Notes under the pieces: model-generated | Database searches by the model: none | The model's input: the letters and a program-made list of their open reading frames with translations, nothing else | Told to the model about the DNA's origin: nothing | Assembly (NCBI GenBank): GCA_025506515.1 | Contig: CM046445.1 | Location: 2,911,131 to 2,975,130 of the forward strand | Length of the DNA: 64,000 bases | Direction of reading: 5' to 3' | DNA from: Flaveria trinervia | Lineage: Eukaryota; Streptophyta; Magnoliopsida; Asterales; Asteraceae | Shown: positions 34,031 through 45,575 of the stretch, one piece after another | How positions within the stretch are numbered: the first letter of the stretch is position 1 | Layout: each line of letters starts with the position of its first letter | Translations under genes and position numbers: made by a program

Positions 34031-35292
34031 TATTAATCATTAATAAGAAACGTACCTGTTACCACTTCAGGTTCTTACCGGGCTTCTTCGGCTTGCATTA
34101 TGAAAGCTCTCCCATGAGGGTTGTTTTGGTTGACTATAGCCTTGCTCTTCAATTGTGGACATTTATTTCAAAAATGATTTTCGTCTCCATATTGATAACA
34201 TACTGGTTTCGGGTTAGTGGGTTTTTTATAGTCTCGAGGTATATGTCCCTTTCTTTTACAATTATAACAGATTACCATTGCACACTTACCCGAATGATAT
34301 CTCTGACAGGTACTGCACCATGGTTGACTATCTATTTGGTGTTTTCTTTCTTGCGCCATTCCTAAGAAATTTCTGGTTAGCTATCGGGTTATCCTTTTCT
34401 GAGGATTTCCTCCAAACTTGCCTCCTGAGTTATTGTTATTCCATTTTCTCTTTTCTCCTATTCTTGGGTTACTTAAAGATCCATTCCTTATTATTTCATC
34501 AGTCAGGCTTCCTGATAGGCTTACGGCATCTTGGAAAGTTCTAGGCATAGCGGATTTCACTAGTCCTTTTATTTGTGGCACTAAACCCCAAATATATCTA
34601 CCTATGCTTTTTGCTTCGGGGGTTACTAAGTGCGGTACTAGTCTAGAGAGTTCATTGTATCTGTCGGTGTACTCTCGATGTGCTGCTCCGTTCATTTCTA
34701 GTGCTAAAAATTTAGTTTTCAATTTTTCTATTTCATTATAGGGGTAATATTTTTCAATTACCAGATTTTTGAATTCTTCTCATTTTAATCCATTCATATT
34801 ATGCCTTCCTTTTGTGTGCATTTCCATTTTCCACCAGGATTGTTCCTCTCCTTTTAGTGAATGCGAGGCAAAAAGGGTTTTGTTATTGTCAGCATAGTTA
34901 CTAATTTCCAGGATCGATTCCATCTCATCTAGCTAGCGTAGGGCTTGTACAACTCCTCCTTTTCTATTGAATTCTCGAGGTTTACAGGATATAAAGTTTT
35001 TGTAGGAGCACCCTTTCCTCACTCCATTTAGTATTTCCTCTTCTTGTTGGTCCCTTGTGTTGGCATTTTCTAGTTCCTCGTTGCCGTGGGATGTGGTCCT
35101 AAAATTTAAGTTTTGTTGTAACTGAGCTATTAAAGCAGGCATAGTGGCTTCTATTTGCTAAGCTATTATTTGAGAAATTTTGCCGTTCTCATTTATAGTA
35201 GTGCTTACAGGAGTTTCTTCTCCAAGTCTAGTTCTAGGTCGTCCTACTCGTGTCATTCTTCTCACGGGTTGAGTGTTTCCTTTCGGTGGCAT
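34031..35292 (-). pseudogene. gag: RT-3 gag, degenerate
   Basis: The start ATG at 35292 opens MPPKGNTQPVRRMTRVGRP, followed by a stop in the next block. Capsid remnants: 34933-35142 (MPALIAQLQQNLNF, SCKPREFNRKGGVVQALR) and 34381-34722 (AAHREYTDRYNELSRLVPH, IGRYIWGLVPQIKGL). Nucleocapsid at 34168-34359 has CSTCQRYHSGKC, CYNCKRKGHIPRDY and CYQYGDENHF. In the last two, zinc-binding Cys are replaced by Tyr, so the knuckles are non-functional. Confidence 0.85.
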
Positions 35293-35499
35293 TTTTCACT
35301 ATAATAATTTATAACTTATATTAACAAGTCAAAATTTATAACCCTAATATAATTTGTTCAATACATAACAAATAATAATTTCAACACATAAGACATATAT
35401 ATATATATCATTAAGTTTTTAGTTTTTTTTCTAAGTGTTTGATATGCTAGAACTTTAGATAGAAATTTTAATTTCTATGAATCCAGTTTCATATCTTTG

Positions 35500-35932
35500 T
35501 AAAGATATTTTTCTTAGGTGCCTTTAATTCCTTGACATCCTTCTAGATTTTCCGGACTTCCCGCTGTATTTTCTTAAGCTTTTTAAGGGTCTATTGGGCT
35601 GTCTTTGTTTGATCCTCATTCAGCTTTTGTCTTTTAGTTACTTTTTCTTTGTTCTTGGAAGAATCAGAGTTTTGTACTTTTATGTCTTCCTCCTGCTTAG
35701 CCAAGAACCTTTCTCCATGTCATACTTTTTTCCTAGGGGTCTGAATTGTATATCCCTTGATGTTTATCGGTGCACGTCCGACATAGAATTTTGGTTTAAA
35801 GTTATTCTCATCTTCAGTTTGAGGAGTGTCCAATACTTGCTGGGATTCCAGTTCAGGTGTTATTTTCTTAAAGTTGTTATGGTCTAAACACTTAAAAGGG
35901 TCAGTCTCACTAAGGTAATTATCTAAATTCAT
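35500..35932 (-). pseudogene. RT-3 upstream ORF, Lys/Glu-rich, decayed
   Basis: A frame lies between the leader and gag, starting at ATG 35932 (MNLDNYLSETDPFKCLDHN). It is open to 35720 (IKGYTIQTPRKKV, stop). In the same register it continues through further stops as a K/E-rich helix-like region (NKEKVTKRQKLNEDQTK; KKLKKIQREVRKI). Its place, size and coiled-coil-like composition resemble the RT-1 upstream ORF, but I see no direct sequence match between them. Function unknown. Confidence 0.5.
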
Positions 35933-36067
35933 GGCTGTAAGAATTTGTTTATAATTTTTTGGCAAATAGTTAATCACATATTTTCATAAGTATTCCATGT
36001 ATCACATATTTTTACTGCATTTATCAGAGATATACATATAATCACAAAATTTACATAAAAGCATACC

Positions 36068-36076
36068 ACATATATA

Positions 36077-36124
<48 letters not shown>
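36068..36124. repeat. (TA)n microsatellite in RT-3 leader
   Basis: TA dinucleotide run with one slip, between the upstream ORF and the primer binding site. Confidence 0.95.
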
Positions 36125-36128
<4 letters not shown>

Positions 36129-36210
36129 TTATCAAATATATTGTTTATCATATCTTGAGCTTATAGTTATAGTCTAGGTATTTTATATTACCTAAATTCT
36201 ATATAACCAT

Positions 36211-36223
36211 GGCTCTGATACCA
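36211..36223 (-). promoter_or_regulatory. RT-3 primer binding site (tRNA-Met)
   Basis: GGCTCTGATACCA on plus, TGGTATCAGAGCC on minus, three bases from the LTR edge TGTCACATCCTGG. Confidence 0.95.
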
Positions 36224-36226
36224 ACC

Positions 36227-38792
36227 TGTCACATCCTGGCGGAAGCGTGAAATGTTTTGGGTGTGACCCATTCGTTCAGAATCCATTGATCAAGAATAAA
36301 TAATTTAACATACAAGAACATATCATGACATAATATTTATCATATAGATAATTAAAGTTAGGATTACATCATATTATGAATAGTCAAAATTTGACATAAT
36401 ATAATCCTATTACAACATAAAGATCTAACAGTTACATCTTCGAAATCGATGGAAATGAGCATCCATCGATACACTAAGGTCATAGAGGTTAACTGTCACA
36501 TTCACACAAACTTTCTCCATTAATTCTCCCGGTCGTTATACATATAAAAAAAGAACAATATGTTGTTAGACATGATGATTTCATAAAAAACACATACTTA
36601 AAATGGTCAACATAAAGTTGGTGAAATCATAGGTTTAATTTCAGACAAAATATTTTGGATGCATCAAATAAAACCAAACCTTATATAACTCTTAGATGAT
36701 TTATAACTGTCATAACATAATTCATAAAATCAGATAATATAGCATCACAACACTCTGTTGGTGCAGGAAATATTTTCTTAAGTAGCGCTACCTATATTAT
36801 CCAACGGTTCCACATCCGAATTAATGGTTGTAACATAAATAAAAGTACATCTTAAAATCTTACATAATTGCATCAATTATAAAAACAGTATGTTTTTTCT
36901 CTCAAAAGCTTATAAGAATAAAACGGGGCTATGAATCTTAACTTTTACTCCAATGGATAACCTGTAAACAAAAATATTTATAATTTAAACAATATCTTTT
37001 CTTTAAAATTTTCAGTACCTCAGATTATACAATTTATTACAGAAATTATATCACGAAATTTTTACAGTGGATGGGTTCAAAAATCAGACATAACATATTT
37101 AAATTTTATATTCCAATTATTTACAGTTTATTTTCTGTAATTTTTATATTAATTGCATAAATTATCAAAATACTTCGGGCCTCTAAAATTCATCAAATTT
37201 TGTTAGGATATGTATAACAAAATGTATATTTCTTCAAAATTTTCTTAAGTTCTCTATCATAGAAGAACCTATTTTTATGATTTTTATCATTCCAACAATA
37301 TTTGGTACGGAATATGTTTTAAAATTCCAATTTTTATACAAACTGCTCTATTCTAATTATCATGCTTTGTGTAAATTTTTCATGATTTATCTTATAGTTT
37401 AAGTATTTTTCCCGATTTTCAAATAGCAAAAACTTTTAAAATTCATAACTTATGCATAACTTTGATAGCCACAAAACTTTTTTAACAAGTCCTTTAAATA
37501 ATACGAATCAACATATAATTTTTCCAGCTTCTTGCCAGGTACAGTTCTTCCAGTAGAAAATTCTTTTTCAATTACTTAAATAATTTATATAATTATACTA
37601 ATATAATTGTACCAAAATTTGCAGAACTTTAATCCTTAATATTTCTAATATATCTACTATGCTTATTCCCACAATCACTGTCATTTAAGTAGTATAATAA
37701 TTTTATCAAATTTTACAGAATTTCAACCCTTATTTATAATCTTTTTGTTTAATTTCATTTTATCATACTTTTTAGATTTTCAAACCTTTCTTAATAATTT
37801 TTGAATAAGATGAAATATTGTAGTGTTTGATGAAAACTTTTCATGTTTTTATCACAAAGGGTTTGACTATATGTGTTGTTAACACACATATAACTTATAA
37901 TTTTAGTTAGTTTAAGATTTGAAACCTTGATTTTGATAATGAGAAAGGGCAATGGTAGCTGATGGTAGCTTCTTTCTTTGACTTGAGTGATTGTTTGAGC
38001 TTCAAAATCTTAATCTTCCTTCAAATGGGTGTAAGGGATGTGGAGCATTCAAGGTTGCGGTTGATGTGTGTTTGATAGGGAGAACCGAGAGAGTAGAAGG
38101 GGGAGCTCGTTATGGTTTGAGAGGTGAGGGAGTTGTGATGGTTTTTAGTGGTAACCGAGAGTAATGGTGGTGGTAGCATTTGGTTGTGTTTAATTCGATC
38201 AAAGGGTGATGTTTATATGGGTCTTGCGGCCGAGCATTAATGAGAAATAATCATGAGGGCTATACTAGCTCAAGTGAGTAAGCCATGCATGTGTCAAACT
38301 CTCAAAGCATTTGTTGCAAGGTGGTGGTCATATGGAGGGTGAGGTGTCTTGGCCGATTATAGTTTAATCATTTTGTTTATGTTCTTAACGGATGGCTTAG
38401 TTATTATAATAAACCAAGTTTAGGTTTTGGATGAAATTGATGTTTGAGTTTTTAAATACTTAAGGTTTAAGGTTTCATATTTTTGTATCAAGTTTCTTAG
38501 ATGTCAACTTTGTATGGTGGTGTTTGGTTTGGTTGTATCTTGATTTATTTGGTATGTGTTTGGTGTTACATGGTTGAGATACTTGATCATATAAGTGTTT
38601 GATGTCCCAAAGTTATGTATTGGATACATGCACACATAAATTCATGCATGCATGCAACCATGCATACGTACAACATATATATACACATAAACACATATAA
38701 TTTATAAGGGTTTAGTCAAATAATGAGTTAAAATGTATGAGAATTTTATTTCTTTTATTGATTTGCCTAAGCTTACTTTTAAAGTTGTCACA
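36227..38792 (-). repeat. RT-3 5' LTR (family II, complete)
   Basis: 2566 bp, TGTCACATCCTGGCGG to AAGTTGTCACA, followed by TGTGT. It matches the split solo LTR (6280-8163, 21627-22332) and supplies the uninterrupted sequence that defines the nest boundaries there. It ends 957 bp upstream of the methyltransferase start codon, facing away from it. Confidence 0.95.
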
Positions 38793-39681
38793 TGTGTAAA
38801 TCACATTCAAAAGTTACTGGTTTATCTGAATTAGTAAAGTAAAATTATATTTAAATAATAAATCAATTGAAAAGTGTACGTAAAACAATGAAGTGCACAT
38901 TGTGATGCCTAAGTTGTCTCATATATATGTGGCATGTTCAAAATAGATTATCAGAGATGTTCGAACCTTGATTTAGTTGGTAAAATAATATAAGAGAAAA
39001 TTTCACATAAGTTTATTCGGAATCACATTAAAATTAGTCATACATTTTTAGTTTCAAACTTGGTACGGTGATTAAGTTCATATATTGTTCTATAGCCACA
39101 AAACTTATTTATACACATTATTTATTTTAAACTGACGTAACTGGAAAGAAAAGAGTAATGAGTGATTTTGGTGCAGGAGATACATTTTAATGGTTATTAC
39201 TTTCAAGTTTAAAGTGAAGTAGGAGATAATCGTATAGAAAAAAAAAGTTAAATAATAGCCAAAAATCGTGAATATCTTGTCTAAGTCGTCTCAACATAAA
39301 CTTTAAAAAAAATCACAACAGTGAAATAGTAATAAAAATTGAGTACCTTCTATTATTAGAAGAAAACTAGAAACATTTCAGTTAAAACTTATTATTCAAT
39401 TCTCTCATAAAATACATTTATACACCCAGTTTAGTAAGTACAAAACTTTAAACTAAGCTTCACATTCTCAACAACTATATATTCTTATAATAATCTTATA
39501 AATTTCAACATTTTTGACTGATATAAATATAAAATTGTAAAGTTGACATTATCCGACGAATTTAATAAACTTCATTTATTTTTTTAATCATATAAATCTT
39601 CAAGTTGCAAACTCCAATTTAATACCCTTTTGAAGTCCACAATGATGGGCGGTATATCTCGATTGATCTTTCCATTTTTTC

Positions 39682-39688
39682 TATATAA
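39682..39688 (+). promoter_or_regulatory. TATA box of the O-methyltransferase gene
   Basis: TATATAA, 62 bp before the chosen ATG. A start of transcription about 25-30 bp downstream would fall near 39710-39716, after the upstream in-frame ATG at 39705. This favours ATG 39750 as the translation start. Confidence 0.6.
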
Positions 39689-39749
39689 CCCATATTATTT
39701 CTAAATGAATCATTATGTTTTAATCAATCGTAAGTCATTTTCAGTGAAA

Positions 39750-41132
39750 ATGGATAATATTATTGACAACTCAGAGGCTGAATACACTTATGCAATGCAA
39801 CTTGCTACCTCCATTGCGTTGCCAATGGTGTTGTTAAATGCAATCAAGTTAAAGGTCCTCGAGACTATAGCCGAGGTTGGCCCAGATGCCCGACTCTCAG
39901 CTCATGAGATTGCAGCACGCTTGTCGATTTCAAATGATGACGCCCCCAACAAGCTTGATCGGATGCTTCAATTACTAGCGAGTTACTCCGTTGTCACATG
40001 CACCCAAGGTGAGCATGAATCTAAGCCGGTTAGAGTGTATGGTCTTGCACCTGTTGCTAAACACTTTATCCAGAATGAGGATGGAGCTTCCTTTGGTCCC
40101 ATGATGGATTTGCAGCTAGATGAGGTGACCATCAAGAGCTGGTGCGTTTATTATTTTTCGTATTCAGATATCAAAACATAAGCAATAAGTGTCCCAAATT
40201 CTAAAGTTTCACAATAACATATTGTTAATTTGAAACAAAAACTAATTTAAGGTTGTTTTAGTTGTTCAATACTAAATTTTTCTTTATTTTAAACAAGGTT
40301 TAAACTTAAGGATTCAGTAGTTCAAGGGGGCACTCCACTTGACAAGGTTACAGGAATGAAAGGATATGAATATATGGCATTTGATCAGCGGTTCACTGGG
40401 GTTTTCAACAAGGCCATGAAAGATACTTCTACTATTTTGATAAATGAAATTCTCAAACATTATGATGGCTTCAACAATGTCAAAACTTTGGTTGATGTCG
40501 GAGGTGGTCTTGGAGGAAACCTTTATATGATTGTATCCAAACATAAGCACATTAAAGGCATCAACTTTGATCTACCTAATATGATACGTCGTGCACCACA
40601 ATTTCCTGGTATGTATGTTGTTGTTTTCATCGTATAAGCAAAAAATGATTTTGTATCCTTATTCTTGTTTTATTTTGTTTAAATTTAGGTGTAGAACATG
40701 TCGCTGGAGATATGTTTGAAAGTGTTCCTCAAGGTGATGCCATTTTCCTCAAGGTAATATTTCTTGAACATCAATGCATGCATTGAATTAGATGTGCTCA
40801 TAATCAACAGTAGAACACATGATTTTTAAATACAGTGGATCGTGCATGGTTGGGATGATGATGATTGTATAAAGTTTTTGAAGAACTGCTACAAGGCTTT
40901 ACCTGATCATGGAAAAGTAATTATAGTAGAAAAGATTGTTCCTTTTCTACCCGATACAAGTTCTTCAATGAAAGGTGATACTCATCTTGATGCCTTCATG
41001 ATGACATTAACACATGGAGGAAAAGAGCGCACGGAGGAAGAGTTTCTGGTGTTGGCTTTGAAGTCAGGGTTTAGTGGTATGAAAAAGAAATGCTTCACCT
41101 GCACCTTTTGGGTCATCGAATTCTATAAGTAG
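39750..41132 (+). CDS. COMT-like S-adenosylmethionine-dependent O-methyltransferase, four exons
   Basis: Predicted cytosolic enzyme moving a methyl group from S-adenosylmethionine to a hydroxyl of a phenolic or similar metabolite; the exact substrate is not readable. Exons: 39750-40141, 40298-40608, 40689-40753, 40836-41132. All introns are GT-AG. The sum is 1065 nt, or 354 residues plus TAG, normal for the plant COMT family. Start ATG 39750 has AAAATGG context; an in-frame ATG 45 nt upstream lies too near the TATA box. Seen: N-terminal dimerisation domain (MQLATSIALPMVLLNAIKL), SAM motif LVDVGGGLGG, INFDLP, HVAGDMFESVPQGDAI, catalytic-base region WIVHGWDDDDC, VIIVEK and GGKERTEEEF (the two Glu of the family triad with His). 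Odd: HGW where COMTs have HDW, and LTHGG where they have HNPGG, so the substrate pocket differs from true caffeate methyltransferases. The closest upstream neighbour is a family II LTR. Confidence 0.93.
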
Positions 41133-41444
41133 AATTATCTGCATCATATAATCATACTTGTTTGTGATGAACCATGGTATTACTTTAATATAAATGGATA
41201 ATACTTTCCTATTTCCTTTGAATACATTTTGTACTTCTTATATCATCTTAGTTCTAAATCATTATTATATCATTTGAATTTACAAATTGGTCCCACTATA
41301 AGCGACAGTTTACTCTTTAATAATGATCTTCATTGTCAAAACACTAGTTTGATGGTTATTACAAGTCAACAAAAGCAAAAATAGGTAAGAGTATAAACGA
41401 TTAACCAAACACGAACTGAAATAACAGGCATAACTACATTAAAA
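41133..41444. other. 3' flank of the O-methyltransferase gene
   Basis: AT-rich sequence that should hold the 3' UTR. No exact AATAAA was noted close to the stop. The region ends at a decayed LTR edge. Confidence 0.6.
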
Positions 41445-42339
41445 TGGTAAGGCTCCGGTTTCTAGAAAACCTCACTGTTGATTTCGCAAACATAATCATA
41501 TTTTTTAAACTGAAATTTTCATTTGATTAGGCGGCACTAACATAAAATTCAGTTAACACATAAATCATATTTAACGATACTATTACATCGATCACATGGA
41601 ATCACTGATCAAACATTGATAACATAGATAAACTTTGAAACATAATGTCGGTCTTTAATCTGGGAGCTTCTTCATGCCCATTTATCATCAACTCAACTAC
41701 ACTTAAATTTACCTGACATGCATACTAAAAAAGAGCAGTACCGAGTGAGTTCTAGTTTTAATTTTAAACATGAGATCATTAGTACTTTGAAATCTTTGAT
41801 AAGTGACCATAATAAATCATATCATATAGTAGCATAAAATCCCATTGAAACATCAATGACTTTGAAAAACATGCCCCATCTACCTACTGAACACCATCAT
41901 GGGTAGTATATAGTATCATGCCTTTTAGCAAGGCAAGCTGATACAAGCATAAATCAAGCTAATATAACCATGTAGTGCATTAAGCAAAGCAAGTTGATAC
42001 AAGCACATAACAAGGTAATATAACCATGTAGTGTATTATGTAAAGCAAGTTGATACAAGCATAGAGCAAGCTAACATAACCATGAGTGCACTAAGAAAAA
42101 CAAACTGATACAAGCATAGAGCAATAATATAACCATGCAGTGCACTAAGCAAAACAAGCTGATATATGCATAGGCAAGACTTGGAAAAAGGTGTAAAGCA
42201 TATAAAGATCCTTTTTAACTTTTTAAGTTTTATTAATTACAATAGGCATAACTAAGCATGAATCCTTTTGGGTTTGGATAGTATGTGAAAATAAAGAAAT
42301 ATCCCAAGTAATTAAATATGGGTGATGGTTATCCAATGC

Positions 42340-42840
42340 AGATGACCACAAGTCAATGCGAGTGACTCTCGACCAATGTAGATGAGGCTATATCGACCAA
42401 GTACTGGATCAGTGCAAATGGTGTAGCTTAATGTGGGTAGGTAGAATAAATGGGGATGAATTAGGTTCAATTGGGGTGAAGTATTAAGTTTGCAAAGTGT
42501 GGAGTTAATGTAGGTAAGAGCAAATGCAGCTAACTAAAAACTAACTGGGGTAACAGTTCACTCTTTCGTATTAATCATACTTAGAGTCCAATGCAGTTGA
42601 GTTAATCATATATGGGTAACACTTTGCTCTTCCGTATTGACCATACGTAGACATAGGTCAATGCGGGTGAGTTAACCAAATATGGGTAACACTTCAATCT
42701 TCCGCATTGACCATACTTAGACAGAGTTGTGACCGAGTTAACCAAATAAGGGTAACAACTTGCTTTTCCACATTGACCATACTTCAAAAAGGGTCAATGC
42801 AGTTGAGTTAACCAAATACGGGTTAAGATTTTACTCAACT
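42340..42840. repeat. ATGCRG-core diverged array
   Basis: Repeats of GTCAATGCGGGTGAGTTAACC, AAATATGGGTAACA, and TTCCGCATTGACCATACTTA with variants. They look like a degenerate version of the GCGNATG arrays; TCCGCATTGAC is shared with the 52385-52905 array. Confidence 0.7.
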
Positions 42841-43165
42841 GCATTAGCTATTCTTAGATTGTAAAGTAGCCAATGTAGATAGTATTATAAATAGGGGTAA
42901 CAATACCAATAGTAGCACGTTATTCTATAACCATTGAACTCGGAATCATGCATAGTTATGCTATTACTTTCTTTAAAAACTACTAGAACTTTGGCATATA
43001 ATCTAGGGTTCTTTTATGGACTTTAAATAATATCATAATCTCATAAAAATTAACCCTAGAAATACAGACAACTTTACACTTCAATACATTAGCTCTATAC
43101 ATAAAACTTGTTTAAACATGCATATCATCACCAAAATTAGTGAAAAATATAAGAAAAAATGTAGA

Positions 43166-43870
43166 TTGTAAGAGTTATCTTAAAGGCTGATGCTAACCAA
43201 AGATCTCTCAACGTGCATTCTGAATTACAAGGAAGTTACTTCGAAAGATTTGACTAAGCACAAAGAAAATTCACTAAGTGTCAAATCTTCCGAAGTCAAA
43301 CATATAAATCTTCAAAAGCCAAAATTGAATTCTTCTGAAGCTTCAAGAAAAAGTCTTTCGAAGCTTGGAGATTGATTTCTTCCGAAGATGGAGAAGACAT
43401 GATTTCTCTAACACTACTTTTAACAAAATTTGAATAACTTTCTGCTACCATATTTAGACTCACCAACTTATACAAGTGGGTGCTTATCTTCATACTTTTG
43501 TCAACTATACATTATGGTGTTTGAGTTTGTAACTTTCCACTCTTTTACATTTATCCTTTTTGTAACAAAATAATATCTGAGTTATGACATATCATAGTCA
43601 CTAGTCAAAATACAATCTATGACTTTACATTGATTTTGTAGTCTAGATTAGTGTCCAGCTAGCATTTAAAGTATGACTGGCTGTAGGATGTAATACAAAA
43701 CGTCTCTTGTCATCAGTCCTTAGGACTAAGCCTTGTAACAATTGTAAAACACTTGAAAGCAATATACATTATCCTTGAAAACCAATACTTGTTTGTTCTT
43801 GTGTTCTTACATTTGTTCATTGTTTTTTTTCAAGTTTCCTATTTGATCTGTTACATGTTGCATTCTCCAA
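43166..43870. mobile_element. Possible Ty1/copia-type solo LTR
   Basis: The segment carries several TCTTCCGAAG-like motifs (43286-43390), a CTTGTAACAATTGTAAAACAC stretch near 43733, and ends near GCATTCTCCAAC, a combination I associate with copia-type LTRs. Exact termini and a target-site duplication were not found, so the call is tentative. The 61-codon frame at 43190-43375 is not a recognised gene. Confidence 0.35.
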
Positions 43871-44037
43871 CTTATGAAACTGTTGCATAAGCATAACCGG
43901 TCTCGTAGACATCTAGAACTCATCTTCTTATTATTAAAGAGAAAACCCTAGAAATAAGCTTCAACACCTAAGATCTAAATACTACTATGTAAAAGGTGGA
44001 AACTGTATCATGAGATCTCGATTCAAAAATACATATG

Positions 44038-45229
44038 TGTGATGTTTGGTAATTTTCCGTTACCAAACTTCGTTAGTTCCATTAGGTCTAGCATACACGT
44101 GTTGTGAGTAGCCACTAGTTGTCGTTGAGTGTGGTGACTTAATAATAATTAATATTGGTTAACTAATAATAACTTAATTGATAGTTTTTATTATTGTTAT
44201 GTGGTTATATGATTCTTGAAATTTTTATATTATTTATGAATGTTACTTTGTAACGTGACAATATGTGATATTTGATTCATGTCTTTTGTTTTTAGTTGAA
44301 ATATATATAGTTACTATTGTTGATTGGTAATACTTGTGTTTTGTAGTTAAAATTATTTAAAATGTAAACAAGTAGGGTTAAGTTTGTAATTATCATAAAA
44401 CTAAATATTACCAAAAATTAAAACCTAACCCTCCCTAACCCCCCCCCCTCCCCATTCGGCCGCAACATCATTCCCCATCCCCTCCCCTTTGTGATTTAAT
44501 CAAGAACCACACAACTAATTTGATTTTGGCACCAATTGAGCATTACAAGGTTGTATCAAGCGTAACTTTTTATCATTACACGATTAAAGGTAACATTTTG
44601 ATTAGTTTTTCATTGTTTTTTATTCAAGAAGAACCCTAGTTTAATTAACATTGTTACTGTTGAAATTGATATTATTTGATGATGTGGTTGATATTAGTTG
44701 TATTGCATTGATGCTAGTTTACGTGGATTATGCAAGAAATTCGTAGAATTGATGTGTTGGAAATTATGATGAATTGATGATGTTTATCATGTTAGATGAT
44801 TTATATGAACTTGATTAGGTATAAAGTTGATGAATTCATGAATGAATTGGATGATAGATTGGTTTTAGGGTGTTACTTTCCTGAAATGAAAACTTTATTG
44901 ATGTGAATTATTTGATAATATAAACTGGGCATGTTTATAATATTAGGATCATGTTAGAATGCTTGTTGATGATATGTAATAAGTTAGAATGCGTTAATCA
45001 GTTCGTATGGATACTTGATGGATTACTTTGGAAATTTAGGTTATGAAATTATGCTCAAGTATTGAGTTTACATTAGGACGTTATGGAGTCATGTTTAGGA
45101 TTATAATAGATCATTGTGGTGTATGTTAGTTGGTATGAATCTTGTTGAGTAATGTGATAATGATCGTTATACACTCGTGAAAATCTAAGACTTTTATTTA
45201 GTAGGATTGATAGGATTTAGGGTGTGATA
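44038..45229 (+). mobile_element. Old family III-related solo LTR, plus orientation
   Basis: The start TGTGATGTTTGGTAA, then TTTCCGTTACCAAACTTCG and CACGTGTTGTGAG, match the reverse complement of the RT-1 LTR end (18880-18978). CCATTCGGCCGCAAC near 44451 matches its mid part. It ends AGGGTGTGATA at 45229, where RT-1 has GGGTGTGACA. Flanks ATATG and ATATT agree at four of five bases, consistent with an old target-site duplication. Confidence 0.6.
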
Positions 45230-45575
45230 ATATTGATCAGCTACCACTAATGAGTTCGTTTTGATGAAACCATTTTATATAATAATTTAAGAAAATCTAT
45301 TTGCATCACATAGACACATACTAAACATTATACTAAACATTATAATGACAAGCTTCTTAAGTTTGAAAAGTTCAATTATAATTACACCCAACTTTACTCA
45401 TCTTGTAACTCCCACGAATTGTTAAGTGTTTCATTATGCATAGTTTGTGTCAAGCATGGCAAACACTCCGCCACCTCATATGGACTTCAACTCTACCATA
45501 ACTCCGCCAATAGTAAAGTTGTGAGTAAATGTCATCAATGCCTAAGTTGCATAAAAATCTAATTAATTTAGTTTA
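45230..45575. other. Intergenic DNA between two solo LTRs
   Basis: No gene or repeat terminus recognised. Confidence 0.55.

Larger units (their letters stand above)
23389..38792 (-). mobile_element. RT-3: decayed Ty3/gypsy element, interrupted by RT-2
   Basis: Order on the plus strand: truncated 3' LTR, polypurine tract, integrase end (23843-24388), RT-2 insertion (24472-31793), integrase start, RNase H, RT, protease, gag, upstream ORF, primer site, full 5' LTR (36227-38792). Many stops and frameshifts. The right side has the TGTGT duplication (38793-38797). The left side has none, because of the recombination join at 23388/23389. Confidence 0.88.
41445..44030 (-). mobile_element. Old family I-related LTR, decayed and interrupted
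   Basis: The left edge TGGTAAGGCTCCGG resembles family I TGTAAGGCTCCG. GTGAGTTCTAGTTTTAA near 41746-41764 matches the conserved block, and a repeat zone at 42340-42840 is in the expected place. A TCTAGAACTCA piece recurs near 43910. No clear GTGTTACA terminus was found. The stretch 43166-43870 looks like a different LTR inserted in it. Boundaries are uncertain. Confidence 0.5.

Noticed and set aside
39705..39749. Upstream in-frame ATG adding 15 residues to the methyltransferase
   Set aside because: It is only about 17 bp from the end of the TATA box and adds residues not usual for the family; ATG 39750 has a better context.
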